Assembly (NCBI GenBank): GCA_017407125.1
Contig: JAFQXE010000002.1
Location: forward strand, 119,315-183,314
From: Thermoguttaceae bacterium
GTDB lineage: Bacteria > Planctomycetota > Planctomycetia > Pirellulales > Thermoguttaceae
DNA: 64,000 bases
Direction: 5' to 3'
The notes under the pieces are model-generated. The model was not told the DNA's origin. It saw only the letters and a program-made list of their open reading frames with translations, and did not search any database. The number at the start of each line of letters is the position of its first letter. The first letter of the stretch is position 1. The position numbers were made by a program, and so were the translations under genes. Positions 9,252-17,819 of the stretch are shown here, one piece after another.

Positions 9252-9282
9252 AAGCGGTAGGCGAGAGAATCGCTTACCGCTT
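9252..9282. terminator. Bidirectional terminator between convergent genes
   Basis: A 13-bp stem, AAGCGGTA-GCGA with TCGC-TACCGCTT, and a five-base loop lies between the plus-strand Ppx gene and the minus-strand DUF1559 gene. T-rich flanks on both strands let it serve both. Confidence 0.8.
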
Positions 9283-9314
9283 AAATTTTATGTATGATGA
9301 CTTATATCGTCTTA

Positions 9315-10439
9315 TTACTCTTTAAACGCATCAGCCGGGATTGACTGTCCGTCTTTGTAATTGCACAGACAGTAAAACAGGAACGGATCAACCCCATAAC
9401 TGATAGATCGAACGCTGCTGTCAACCATGCAGAAGTTGATCGAGTCTCCGTGCGGAGAACCCCATCGTGACGGGGACGTGTATCCGGCTTTATCCTGAAT
9501 GGGAATCCAGTAGTTCTTACTCAAATTCTGTCGAGTAAAGTACTGCTTGGCAACGTTGATTCGAGCCTCTGTATAGTTCAAATCGCCGTTTGGCATACTA
9601 AGCAGCTTTTCGTCTGACCCGCCCCATCGAATCGTGTCACGGTCGTAGCCCTGATCCCAACCCTGGTCGTCGTCGCTTGCCGTTCCGGTGTAATACTCAT
9701 CCGGATTGACGTGTCGTTCGCCAATCATAATTGTATTGGACGCGCCGTCCTGTTCGGAAATGGCGTGAGTCGTCTGTCCGGCGCCAGCGCAGAAACAACC
9801 GGTTGTGTCGGTGATTGTATTCCACTTGCCTTTAAAGAAATTTCGCACTTGAACAACTGTTGTCTGGTTTCCAGCGCTGGCGTATTTATGTAAGTCGTCC
9901 CAACCGCTGGCGGTGCCGGCAACGTCAGGATCCGCTCGCGTGCCGGCGTTGCCCGCATAGTCCGTTCGAGCGATTTCGCTAATGCCGAACGACTTCAAGC
10001 TCTTTAACCCCTGATCCGGAAGCATCATTGTAGAATCTCCGGGAGAGAACGGGTATCGAATCGGCTTGCGTTTTGAAGGGCAATGAAATACCGGAACAGG
10101 CGTCATACAGCGTTCCGGACCGGGCATGTCGTGCAAGGCGCGGTTGTCTATATATGGCAAAACGTTGTACATCCAGCCGCCGGGCTGCAATTCTCTAAAC
10201 CCGCGAGACGGCGCGCCGGCAAAATGCCAGCCCCAGCCGCCGGTCGGCAAAGTAAGCTGTTCTGAGTTATGAGTTTGACAGCCGGTTCCAAGCTGTTTCA
10301 AATGGTTTTTACATTGCAAAATGCGAGCGGACTCTCGCGCAGCATTGAGCGCTGGAAGCGACAACCCCATGATAATGCCGATAATCGTAATTACGACCAG
10401 CAATTCCACCAATGTAAAGGCGTGTTTATAAACTCTCAT
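9315..10439 (-). CDS. DUF1559 protein with prepilin-type N-terminus (tandem copy 1)
   Basis: The N-terminus [18 protein letters not shown] is a type IV pilin-like prepilin signal with a methylation site, followed by the IIGIIMGLSLPALNAARES helix. The rest is the DUF1559 (SBP_bac_10) beta-rich domain common in planctomycetes, often in large paralog sets. Those proteins normally end in an H-X9-DG motif; here it reads H-G-D-S-I-N-F-C-M-V-D-S, so DG has become DS. The product is probably a pseudopilin-like surface protein. I prefer the Met at 10439 to the one at 10454, since it places the basic residues as in the paralogs. It is the most divergent of the three tandem copies. Confidence 0.88.
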   Translation of the reverse strand: MRVYKHAFTLVELLVVITIIGIIMGLSLPALNAARESARILQCKNHLKQLGTGCQTHNSEQLTLPTGGWGWHFAGAPSRGFRELQPGGWMYNVLPYIDNRALHDMPGPERCMTPVPVFHCPSKRKPIRYPFSPGDSTMMLPDQGLKSLKSFGISEIARTDYAGNAGTRADPDVAGTASGWDDLHKYASAGNQTTVVQVRNFFKGKWNTITDTTGCFCAGAGQTTHAISEQDGASNTIMIGERHVNPDEYYTGTASDDDQGWDQGYDRDTIRWGGSDEKLLSMPNGDLNYTEARINVAKQYFTRQNLSKNYWIPIQDKAGYTSPSRWGSPHGDSINFCMVDSSVRSISYGVDPFLFYCLCNYKDGQSIPADAFKE

Positions 10440-10790
10440 GATATTTCTCGTCATACAATTATGAGTTATTGGATTTATAAATAAACATACCTCTCAACTT
10501 TCACATGGTTATATTCCTTTAGGAGCAAACTAAAAAAAGTTCGAAAAGGATCTCATAATTGAAAGCTTCATTTATAAAACCTATGCCCATCTATTAACAA
10601 TTATAGCGCTAATTCTGTTATTTTTCAAGAGAGTCCAAGCTTTTTTTATAAATTTTGTGAGAAAATGTAAACTGTATATCAGTATACAGAGAGTTTTGAA
10701 TTAAAAAAAGCGTCAGAATTAAGCAATCGCGGCGATCGAGAAAACCTCAACCGCCGTTCATGTAATTGATTAACGTCGCTTGCTTATTAA
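10440..10790. other. Gene-free promoter region between tandem DUF1559 copies 1 and 2
   Basis: AT-rich, with no ORF of note. It holds the promoter for copy 1 (10600-10628), an 18-bp imperfect palindrome CTGTATAtcagTATACAG near 10672, and, nearest copy 2, a GC-richer segment with inverted parts (CGGCG/CGCCG, TAAGCAA/TTGCTTA, about 10718-10790) that may end transcription of copy 2. Confidence 0.5.
10600..10628 (-). promoter_or_regulatory. Promoter for DUF1559 copy 1
   Basis: On the minus strand TTGAAA, a 17-base spacer and TATAAT. The sequence from the spacer end through the -10 box (AATTAGCGCTATAAT) closely matches the promoter of copy 2. The leader is about 160 bases. Confidence 0.65.
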
Positions 10791-11921
10791 TTATTTCATG
10801 ACGTCGGCTGGAATTGCCTGTCCGTCGCAATGAGAACAAAGACAATAAAAAACAAACGGGTCAACGCCATAGCTGACTGAAATAACGGACGAGTCTACCA
10901 TGCAGAAGTTGATCGAATCTCCATGAGGCGACCCCCAGCGCGATGGCGACGTGTACCCCGCCTTGTCCTGAATGGGAATCCAATGATTCTTGCTTAAATT
11001 CTGGCGCGTGTAATACGCCTTGATTTTCTCGATAATTGCTGGAGTATAATTCAAATCGCCCATCGCCATTCCAAACAGTGATTTGTCAGCGCCGCCCCAA
11101 CGGACGGTGTCTCGGTCGTATCCCTGATCCCAGCCCTGGTCGTCGTCGCTGGCTGTGCCGGTGTAGTATTCATCCGGATTGACGTGCCGTTCGCCCAGCA
11201 GGATGGTATTGGACGCGCCGTCTCTTCCTGAAATTTTATCGATTGAAAACGCGCCGCCGGGACAGTACGCGCCGGAATTGTCGTTGATATTGTTATGTTC
11301 TCCTTTGAAGTAATTTCGAATGCCAATAATGGCTTCCGAGTTGTTTTTACTAAAGTATTTATTTAATGAGTCAAAATAGCCGGAGGACGTGCCCGTAACG
11401 CAAGGATCGGCGCGCGTTCCGCCGTTGGCGGCGTAATCGTTTCGAGCGACTAACGTTTCACCGTTAAACGTCTTTACGCTATTGGAAGACAGCGACGGTC
11501 TGTAGCACATAACGTTGCCAGAATGAGAAAACGGATATCGAATCGGCTTACGCTTGGAAGGACAGTGAAACTCTGGAACCGGCGTTTTCATGCGGTCTGG
11601 ACCGGGCATGTCGTGCAAGGCGCGGTTATCCAGGTACGGCAAGATGTTATACAGCCAGCCGCCGGTTTGCAATTCTCTAAATCCGCGAGCCGGGTCGCCG
11701 GCAAACTGCCAGCCCCATCCGCCAGTCGGAAGCGTAAGTTGTTCCGAGTTGTGCGTCCAGCAACCCGTTCCCAGCTGTTTGAGATGGTTTTTGCACTGCA
11801 AAACGCGCGCTGACTCTCGAGCGGCATTGAGCGCCGGCAGCGACAATCCCATAATAATCCCGATGATCGTAATCACAACCAACAGTTCAACAAGCGTAAA
11901 GGCGCGTCTGTAAATTCTCAT
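10791..11921 (-). CDS. DUF1559 protein with prepilin-type N-terminus (tandem copy 2)
   Basis: A 376-residue paralog with the prepilin start [19 protein letters not shown] and the same DUF1559 domain as its neighbours. It is nearly identical to copy 3 along its whole length and less like copy 1. Differences cluster in the segment around residues 155-225. The closing motif is H-X9-DS and not H-X9-DG. It has its own promoter at 12060-12087, so the three copies are separate units although they share direction. The close match to copy 3 points to recent duplication or gene conversion. Confidence 0.9.
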   Translation of the reverse strand: MRIYRRAFTLVELLVVITIIGIIMGLSLPALNAARESARVLQCKNHLKQLGTGCWTHNSEQLTLPTGGWGWQFAGDPARGFRELQTGGWLYNILPYLDNRALHDMPGPDRMKTPVPEFHCPSKRKPIRYPFSHSGNVMCYRPSLSSNSVKTFNGETLVARNDYAANGGTRADPCVTGTSSGYFDSLNKYFSKNNSEAIIGIRNYFKGEHNNINDNSGAYCPGGAFSIDKISGRDGASNTILLGERHVNPDEYYTGTASDDDQGWDQGYDRDTVRWGGADKSLFGMAMGDLNYTPAIIEKIKAYYTRQNLSKNHWIPIQDKAGYTSPSRWGSPHGDSINFCMVDSSVISVSYGVDPFVFYCLCSHCDGQAIPADVMK

Positions 11922-12059
11922 GTTATCTAAGATTGTAAAAATGAATTACTGGATTATTGAATGAACAAGGCTCTGCTCTTTTACTGTACTAAAACATATC
12001 TATACAAACAAGCATTAATGACAGCAGAGACACTTATATACTTTTGTTTATATATTATA

Positions 12060-12087
12060 ATTATAGCGACTAATACTTTTTTTTCAA
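12060..12087 (-). promoter_or_regulatory. Promoter for DUF1559 copy 2
   Basis: Minus-strand TTGAAA, a 16-base spacer and TATAAT, preceded by ATTAGTCGC as in the copy 1 promoter. The leader is about 138 bases. Confidence 0.65.
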
Positions 12088-12180
12088 GAGGATTAATTCG
12101 TTTTTTGGAAAATATTATTTGGAGAAGAAACAATCCTGATAACAGCGTTTATAGAGTTTTGAAAAAAGTTTCAAACAATA

Positions 12181-12213
12181 AAAAAACGGCAGTTGGGATA
12201 ATCCCAACTGCCG
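12181..12213 (-). terminator. Intrinsic terminator after DUF1559 copy 3
   Basis: A perfect 13-bp inverted repeat, CGGCAGTTGGGAT and its complement, followed on the minus strand by a run of T. It lies about 60 bases after the stop of copy 3. Confidence 0.85.
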
Positions 12214-12274
12214 GATATCGTTGAATAAAGCGCCGCTTTACAAAAACGTCGTTAGCTGCAATCCTGTTTTTTGT

Positions 12275-13405
12275 TTACTTCATAACGTCAGCTGCAATTG
12301 CCTGTCCATCGCAATGAGAACAAAGACAATAGAAAACAAACGGGTCGACGCCATAACTGACGGAAACAACGGACGAGTCTACCATGCAGAAGTTGATCGA
12401 GTCTCCGTGAGGCGACCCCCAGCGCGACGGCGATGTGTACCCGGCTTTGTCCTGAATGGGAATCCAGTGGTTATTGCTCAGATTTTGACGGGTGTAATAC
12501 GCCTTGATTTTGTCAATAATTGCTGGTGTGTAATTCAAATCGCCCATCGCCATTCCAAACAGGGATTTGTCTGCGCCGCCCCAACGGACGGTGTCGCGGT
12601 CGTAGCCTTGATCCCAGCCCTGGTCGTCGTCGCTGGCTGTGCCTGTATAGTATTCATCCGGATTGACGTGCCGTTCGCCCAACAGGATGGTATTGGACGC
12701 GCCATCTCGTTCTGAAATTGTATGGACTGACATCCCGCCGCCGGGACAGTACGCTCCCGTGTTGTCGTTTACGTTGTTATGCTCGCCTTTGAAATAATTT
12801 CGAACGCCAATAATGGCTTCCGAGTTGTTCATGCTAAAGTACTTGTTTAACGAGTCAAAATAACCGGAGGACGTGCCTGTAATGCAGGGATCGGCGCGCG
12901 TCCCGCCGTTGGCGGCGTAGTCGTTTCGAGCGACTTCCGTTTCGCCGTTAAACGTCTGAACGCTATTAGATGACAAGGACGGTCTAAAGCACATGACGTT
13001 GCCGGTATGAGAAAACGGATACCGAATCGGCTTTCGCTTGGAAGGACAGTGAAATTCCGGAACCGGCGTTTTCATGCGGTCTGGACCGGGCATGTCGTGC
13101 AATGCGCGGTTATCCATATACGGCAAAATATTATACAGCCAGCCGCCGGTTTGCAATTCTCTAAACCCGCGCGCCGGGTCGCCGGCAAACTGCCAGCCCC
13201 ATCCCCCGGTGGGAAGCGTAAGCTGTTCCGAGTTATGCGTCCAGCAAGCCGTTCCCAACTGTCTGAGATGGTTTTTGCACTGCAAAACCCTCGCTGATTC
13301 TCGGGCTGCGTTGAGCGCCGGCAGCGTCAACCCCATAATGATGCCGATAATGGTAATTACAACCAGCAGTTCGACCAATGTAAAAGCGCGTTTATAGATT
13401 CTCAT
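12275..13405 (-). CDS. DUF1559 protein with prepilin-type N-terminus (tandem copy 3)
   Basis: A 376-residue paralog, start [19 protein letters not shown], with the same prepilin signal, hydrophobic helix and DUF1559 domain as copies 1 and 2. It differs from copy 2 at only scattered positions (for example MDNRALHD for LDNRALHD and VHTISERDG for IDKISGRDG). Its closing motif is H-X9-DS. It has the strongest promoter of the three, with perfect TTGACA and TATAAT boxes 17 bases apart, and a perfect terminator hairpin after it, so it is probably the most highly expressed copy. A surface pseudopilin role is inferred from the family. Confidence 0.9.
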   Translation of the reverse strand: MRIYKRAFTLVELLVVITIIGIIMGLTLPALNAARESARVLQCKNHLRQLGTACWTHNSEQLTLPTGGWGWQFAGDPARGFRELQTGGWLYNILPYMDNRALHDMPGPDRMKTPVPEFHCPSKRKPIRYPFSHTGNVMCFRPSLSSNSVQTFNGETEVARNDYAANGGTRADPCITGTSSGYFDSLNKYFSMNNSEAIIGVRNYFKGEHNNVNDNTGAYCPGGGMSVHTISERDGASNTILLGERHVNPDEYYTGTASDDDQGWDQGYDRDTVRWGGADKSLFGMAMGDLNYTPAIIDKIKAYYTRQNLSNNHWIPIQDKAGYTSPSRWGSPHGDSINFCMVDSSVVSVSYGVDPFVFYCLCSHCDGQAIAADVMK

Positions 13406-13470
13406 TGGAGTAGTTTTATATTATTTCTGAGCTAAAGTGTTATAGTGTAAATATTAACATTATTTATAAT

Positions 13471-13499
13471 ATTATAACAGATTCTATGATGTTTGTCAA
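13471..13499 (-). promoter_or_regulatory. Consensus sigma70-type promoter for DUF1559 copy 3
   Basis: TTGACA, exactly 17 bases, then TATAAT: a full match to both hexamers at the ideal spacing. The leader is about 65 bases. Confidence 0.85.
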
Positions 13500-13549
13500 T
13501 AAATTGTTCGAAAAATTTTCAGAAAAATGGGGGAGGATCTATCTGGGAA

Positions 13550-13602
13550 GCGGACATTGTCCGCGAATAATAAAGAAAGTTTTTTGGCGGGTAATACCCG
13601 CC
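13550..13602. repeat. Two-hairpin repeat module
   Basis: GCGGACATTGTCCGC (13550-13564), an AT-rich spacer, GGCGGGTAATACCCGCC (13586-13602), then CCCCGTAAG. The same two hairpins with a similar spacer occur in reverse orientation at 28728-28793. Confidence 0.75.
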
Positions 13603-13630
13603 CCCCGTAAGCAATTCCCCTCCCCACAGC

Positions 13631-13658
13631 TTGACATCTTTTCTTCCTGTGCTAAAAT
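13631..13658 (+). promoter_or_regulatory. Promoter for purT
   Basis: TTGACA, a 16-base spacer, TAAAAT. The leader is about 87 bases. Confidence 0.7.
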
Positions 13659-13744
13659 GTCTATTAGACAAATCGAGGGCGATCGACCAGAGGAGCGTTT
13701 CCTCTTTCTCCCTCATCGATAACCTTTATCATTCTTAAAACGCT

Positions 13745-14932
13745 ATGACTACATTGGGAACGGCTCTCAGACCGTCGGCTGTTAAAGTTTTGATGCTCGG
13801 TTCAGGCGAACTTGGCAAAGAAGTTGTAATTGAAATGATGCGCTTGGGCGTCGAAGTTGTCGCTGTCGACCGCTACGACAACGCGCCGGGCATGCAGGTG
13901 GCTCATCGCAGCTACTTTATCAACATGCTTGACGGCAAACAGCTGCGCGAAGTCATCGAAAAGGAAAAGCCCGACTACATCGTCCCGGAAGTCGAAGCGA
14001 TTGCCACGCCGACGCTCGTTGAACTGGAAAAAGAAGGGTATACGGTTATCCCGACCGCCAACGCCGCATTCCTGACCATGAACCGGGAAGGGATTCGCCG
14101 CCTGGCGGCTGAAGAACTCGGTCTGCCGACGTCTCCGTACCGATTCGCCGCCAATTACGACGAGTTCAAACAGGCGGTAGAAGCCATCGGAACGCCGTGC
14201 GTTATCAAGCCGATTATGTCCTCTTCCGGACACGGCCAGAGCGTTTGCAAAACGGCAGACGACGTCGACAAATGCTGGCAGATCGCTCAGGAAGGCGGAC
14301 GCGCCGGCGCCGGCAAAGTCATTGTCGAAGGCTTTATCGATTTCGACTACGAAATTACCCTTCTGACCGTTCGTCACGCGGGCGGAACGTCGTTCCTCGA
14401 ACCGATTGGACACCATCAGGTTGACGGCGACTACCAGGAATCCTGGCAGCCGCAGCCCATGTCCGACGAAGCGAAGGCGAAAGCTCAGGAAATCGCTGGC
14501 AAGATCACCGGCGCGTTGGGAGGACGCGGAATTTTCGGCGTCGAAATGTTCATCAAGGGCGATAAGGTCATTTTCAGCGAAGTCTCGCCTCGTCCGCACG
14601 ACACCGGCATGGTTACGATGATTTCTCAAGACCTGTCGGAATTCGCGCTCCACGCCCGCGCCATTCTCGGATTGCCGATTCCCAACATTGCATTCCACGG
14701 CCCGTCGGCGTCCAAGGCGATTGTCGCCCGCGGAGACAGCGACGACGTTACGTTCTCCAATCTGGACAAAGTTCTCGAAGCCCCCAATACGACAATGCGT
14801 ATTTTCGGCAAAGGCGAAGTCCACGGACATCGCCGCGTCGGCGTCCTGCTGGCTCGAGACGAAACCGTTGACGCCGCCCTCGCTCGCGTTTTCAAGATGA
14901 GCGAAGACCTCGAACTGGGAAACGTAAAATAA
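13745..14932 (+). CDS. purT: Formate-dependent phosphoribosylglycinamide formyltransferase
   Basis: A 395-residue ATP-grasp enzyme, close to the 392 residues of E. coli PurT, which makes formyl-GAR from GAR, formate and ATP in purine synthesis. The N-terminal Rossmann-like domain has [17 protein letters not shown] and the GAR-binding [11 protein letters not shown]. The ATP-grasp core shows [16 protein letters not shown], then [29 protein letters not shown] and [19 protein letters not shown], with the metal-binding Glu residues. It uses formate directly, so it supplements or replaces the folate-dependent PurN step. It is monocistronic, with its own promoter, and is followed by hairpin DNA. Confidence 0.96.
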   Translation: MTTLGTALRPSAVKVLMLGSGELGKEVVIEMMRLGVEVVAVDRYDNAPGMQVAHRSYFINMLDGKQLREVIEKEKPDYIVPEVEAIATPTLVELEKEGYTVIPTANAAFLTMNREGIRRLAAEELGLPTSPYRFAANYDEFKQAVEAIGTPCVIKPIMSSSGHGQSVCKTADDVDKCWQIAQEGGRAGAGKVIVEGFIDFDYEITLLTVRHAGGTSFLEPIGHHQVDGDYQESWQPQPMSDEAKAKAQEIAGKITGALGGRGIFGVEMFIKGDKVIFSEVSPRPHDTGMVTMISQDLSEFALHARAILGLPIPNIAFHGPSASKAIVARGDSDDVTFSNLDKVLEAPNTTMRIFGKGEVHGHRRVGVLLARDETVDAALARVFKMSEDLELGNVK

Positions 14933-14933
14933 G

Positions 14934-15030
14934 AATTAGACAATAGGCGCGAAGCGCATCCGTTAGAACCGCTTTAGCGGTTCAATATTAGTAGCCGTGG
15001 GTTTTAACCCACGGAGGCAGTAGGCAGTAG
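14934..15030. repeat. Mixed repeat cluster: hairpins and GGCAGTA heptamers
   Basis: Contains in order GGCGCGAAGCGC, GAACCGCTTTAGCGGTTC, CCGTGGGTTTTAACCCACGG, GGCAGTAGGCAGTAG and GAGCGCAAGCGC. Each type recurs elsewhere in the window. It may end purT transcription, but there is no T-tract. Confidence 0.7.
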
Positions 15031-15064
15031 AGCGCAAGCGCTAAATCAACGAGAGAATATCAGA

Positions 15065-15592
15065 ATGACTTTAGAAACGACGCGGTTGATTCTCCGCCCG
15101 TGGGAGGACTCCGATGCGGAGGCGTTGTACAAATACGCCAGCCATTCGGATGTGGGTCCTGCCGCGGGATGGGCTGTCCATACAAGTGTTGAAAACAGCC
15201 GCGAGATTATTCGAAATATACTTTCAGCCCCGGAAACATACGCTGCCATTTTGAAAGAAGTCGGTCATCCGGTTGGCTGCATTGGATTGATGCCTTGGAA
15301 AGCCGTCCAAACGGAAGCCGAGCTTGGCTACTGGATTGGCGTTCCGTATTGGGGACGAGGACTCATCACAGAAGCTGCCAGAGAAATATTGAGACGCGGT
15401 TTTGAGGACTTGCATCTTGAAAAAATCTGGTGCAATATCTATGAAGAAAATGTACGGTCGTATCGCGTACAGGAAAAATGCGGATTTAAGTTTCATCATA
15501 CAACCGAAAAAGTCCCATTTCCTTTAGACGACACGTTTCGAACAGTCAATACATTCTGTATCTCAAGGGAAGATTGGCTGGCGAAACGGTAA
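15065..15592 (+). CDS. GNAT N-acetyltransferase (RimJ/RimL-like)
   Basis: A 175-residue member of the Acetyltransf_3 branch. It has the typical opening TTRLILRPWEDSDAEALYKY, the central VGCIGLMPW and GYWIGVPYWGRGLITEAAR, where the Q/R-x-x-G-x-A-like loop binds acetyl-CoA, and the late IWCNIYEENVRSYRVQEKCGF. Family members acetylate the N-termini of ribosomal proteins or small amines; the substrate here is unknown. A GAGAG stretch lies upstream at a plausible ribosome-binding distance. The gene ends three bases before the end of the convergent GT39-like gene, with no terminator between them. Confidence 0.85.
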   Translation: MTLETTRLILRPWEDSDAEALYKYASHSDVGPAAGWAVHTSVENSREIIRNILSAPETYAAILKEVGHPVGCIGLMPWKAVQTEAELGYWIGVPYWGRGLITEAAREILRRGFEDLHLEKIWCNIYEENVRSYRVQEKCGFKFHHTTEKVPFPLDDTFRTVNTFCISREDWLAKR

Positions 15593-15595
15593 ATC

Positions 15596-17815
15596 CTATT
15601 GTTTCCGTTCGTAAATAGTCGTCATCATTCCTGAACGATAGATCGGGGTAAAGCGGTCTGGATTGTCCAATACGTCCAAGACCGCTTTAGTTTTTGTACT
15701 ATAACCGTATTCTGTATGCCAATATCGGTCAAGTTCGCATAAATTGACAACGATCCATTTGGGCGGATTGTCTCCCAGAAGTTTGCTTGAAACAGAATCT
15801 ATAAAGTCGTCGGAATTAAAGCAGACGGAATAGTCAACGGGAACCGGCCAGTCGAACACCGCGGCGTCGCCGATAAGCAAAACGCGTTCGCCGGCGTTCT
15901 TCATTTTGAGCAGTTCTTCGGATTTCAGCGTAACAAGCTGAGTCAAGCCCTCGCCAAGCCTAATGGGAGACGACCGCTTGTCGGAAATACTCTCTAGCGT
16001 TCCGAGTCCGAATAGCGGAAGCGCTAAAATCAGGAGTGAATACGCAGCGCTGAGAACTAAAACGCCTTTGAGAATGCGTCCCATCAAGACGGAAACGCTG
16101 GAAAGGACGACGTCAAAAACAGCGCCGCCAGCCAAAGCGATAAACGGAACGATGGGTAAAAGGAACCGTTCAATTCTGTGAGTTGTTACATGCCAGCCGA
16201 TCAGAAACAGTCCGCTGTAAATCAGCGACCAGCGCGCATAATTCGGCAGTCGTTTCCAAAGCAGTAAACAGCACGCCAAAACGGGCAGGAACAGAGGGCT
16301 GGCGGCGCTGGAAGAATAAAAGAAAAAGGCAATCGGAGAGCTTATCGCTGACCACGTCCAGCCGTGAGGCGCGTGGACGGTTTGCCATCGAGCGTACGAT
16401 TCGGCTGAAAAACCAACGGGGAATTCGCTTCCAAACAGGCTGGAACACAGCGGATAAACCGGGTTCCCCAGCAGAATCGCGTTTTTCAAATACCAGACGC
16501 CCCCGAAAAGCAAAGCTGTCAGAAGAAACGCTACAACGGGAATCTGAAGGCGCAGACGGCTGCTCTTCCAGAAGATTGCGATAAAGCAGGGCAAGGCGAC
16601 AAAAAGCGCGCCGGGATATTTTATCGCCGCTGCCATACCCGCCATCGCTCCCGCGATAGTTGCGAGTTGCGAGGCGGCGAGGCGCCGCTCCCAGTCCGCG
16701 CTAACGCGCGATTGCCCAAATCCGCTCCCGTTGGTCGCTTGTCTATTCTCGCAACTCGCAACTCGCAACTCGCAACTAATCTGAGTATCTTCGCGTAATT
16801 CCGAATTCCGAATTACAATTTCTAACAGGACTGCCGCCGTTGCCAGGGCGTACATCGTCAAGGCGTTGTCGATTAACCCATGTTGAGCGTTGCTAATTAC
16901 CAACGGCGTGGAAACGTAAATAAACGCTCCGATCAGTCCAGCGCGTTTGGAAATGTATTTCTCGCCAAGAGCGAAAAGAAGCAGCGCTGTCAGCGGAACG
17001 GACAGACTTAAAATCGTCTTGCCTGCCAGCGCGCCTAAAAACCAGTCGCCGGAAAGCGCCATTGAAACCAAAATAAGGCTTTCCGCTCCCAAGGGCATGT
17101 TGGCGTAAGCGTTGTTGGGAAGCGCGGTTATTCGTCCTGAAAGCCAGAATTCCTTGACCGATTCCAGATGGTATTCCCGAACGTCAAAATCCCACGGCGG
17201 CGTCATGGCGGGGAGAACGGCTATGAGGCAAAATAGAGCTATGAGAACTATTATGATTATTGAGTTAGGAGTGAGGAGTGAGGAGTGATGAGTTATACAA
17301 TTCCTAATTCCTAATTCCGAATTCCTAATTATCCGAACTATTTTCCATACTAGTGTCAATATCGACCCTGCCGCCAGCGTCCAGAACAGCCAGCTTTGCA
17401 GACAGCCGATCAAGCCGAGAAATCCCGTCAGAGCCGATAGCGCCGCAGCGCCGGTCAAACAGGTCAAGCAGAATCGCAGCAGCGGAGATTCTTCCAACGG
17501 ATTTTTTAAGAAACGAAAAATCAGCGATCCGAACGAATAAATCCAGAGCGACTCAACTGCAGCAATGAGCAGAATCGACCAGCGGTTTATCGGAAGGAAC
17601 GACGTATTGAAATTATCGAAAAACGTCTTGACCGTCTCCGAGGCGCGCCATTCCTCTGGAATGGAAAGCCAAAGGTCTGACGCAAACAGATAGGTCCAGA
17701 GGAACGTCAGTCGGTTTGAGAACATCGGCTGATACGTTGGGGCGAGGAAAAACGCGGAAAAAGCGACAACGCATATTCCTACGCACAGCGTCGACAGAAA
17801 ACCGGCGGATTTCAT
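15596..17815 (-). CDS. GT39/PMT-like membrane glycosyltransferase with repeat-derived insertions
   Basis: A 739-residue polytopic protein with about ten or more hydrophobic segments. The first periplasmic loop holds the Asp-containing motif PPWDFDVREYHLES expected of ArnT/PMT-type (GT-C fold) enzymes, which transfer a sugar from a lipid phosphate donor. Two stretches match repeat DNA: about 23 residues after the third or fourth helix (NSELGIRN...SSLLTPNS, DNA 17262-17331) and about 50 residues (NSEL...CELRVASCE...ERRLAASQ, DNA 16659-16816). Both lie between predicted membrane helices and keep the frame. The second contains the heptamer GTTGCGA in both orientations around a GC-rich core. A signal-like helix starts the protein. 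Acceptor and donor are unknown. Confidence 0.75.
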   Translation of the reverse strand: MKSAGFLSTLCVGICVVAFSAFFLAPTYQPMFSNRLTFLWTYLFASDLWLSIPEEWRASETVKTFFDNFNTSFLPINRWSILLIAAVESLWIYSFGSLIFRFLKNPLEESPLLRFCLTCLTGAAALSALTGFLGLIGCLQSWLFWTLAAGSILTLVWKIVRIIRNSELGIRNCITHHSSLLTPNSIIIIVLIALFCLIAVLPAMTPPWDFDVREYHLESVKEFWLSGRITALPNNAYANMPLGAESLILVSMALSGDWFLGALAGKTILSLSVPLTALLLFALGEKYISKRAGLIGAFIYVSTPLVISNAQHGLIDNALTMYALATAAVLLEIVIRNSELREDTQISCELRVASCENRQATNGSGFGQSRVSADWERRLAASQLATIAGAMAGMAAAIKYPGALFVALPCFIAIFWKSSRLRLQIPVVAFLLTALLFGGVWYLKNAILLGNPVYPLCSSLFGSEFPVGFSAESYARWQTVHAPHGWTWSAISSPIAFFFYSSSAASPLFLPVLACCLLLWKRLPNYARWSLIYSGLFLIGWHVTTHRIERFLLPIVPFIALAGGAVFDVVLSSVSVLMGRILKGVLVLSAAYSLLILALPLFGLGTLESISDKRSSPIRLGEGLTQLVTLKSEELLKMKNAGERVLLIGDAAVFDWPVPVDYSVCFNSDDFIDSVSSKLLGDNPPKWIVVNLCELDRYWHTEYGYSTKTKAVLDVLDNPDRFTPIYRSGMMTTIYERKQ
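16659..16816. repeat. Composite heptamer element inside a coding sequence
   Basis: GTTGCGA units (16659-16673), a GC-rich core of about 70 bases (16672-16743), four inverted CTCGCAA units (16748-16776) and AATTCCG units (16796-16815). The core matches 59701-59770 in reverse complement. Confidence 0.75.
17262..17331. repeat. Heptamer arrays inside a coding sequence
   Basis: GAGGAGT/GAGTTAG units (17262-17294) followed by CCTAATT/CCGAATT units (17298-17330), read in frame on the minus strand by the GT39-like gene. Confidence 0.7.
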
Positions 17816-17819
17816 ATAT

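Larger units (their letters stand above)
11922..12274. other. Gene-free region between DUF1559 copies 2 and 3
   Basis: Holds the promoter of copy 2 (12060-12087) and, next to copy 3, that gene's terminator (12181-12213). A plus-strand frame of 87 codons at 11961-12224 runs through both and was not accepted. Confidence 0.6.
13406..13744. other. Divergent intergenic region with two promoters and a two-hairpin module
   Basis: Contains the consensus promoter of DUF1559 copy 3 (13471-13499, minus), the two-hairpin repeat (13550-13602), and the promoter of purT (13631-13658, plus). A small hairpin GAGGAGCGTTTCCTC lies in the purT leader (near 13690). No gene is seen. Confidence 0.65.

Noticed and set aside
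11961..12224. Plus-strand ORF of 87 codons between DUF1559 copies
   Set aside because: It crosses the promoter of copy 2 and ends inside the terminator hairpin of copy 3; no ribosome-binding site.
13802..14830. Minus-strand ORF of 342 codons opposite purT
   Set aside because: Shadow of purT with no motif.
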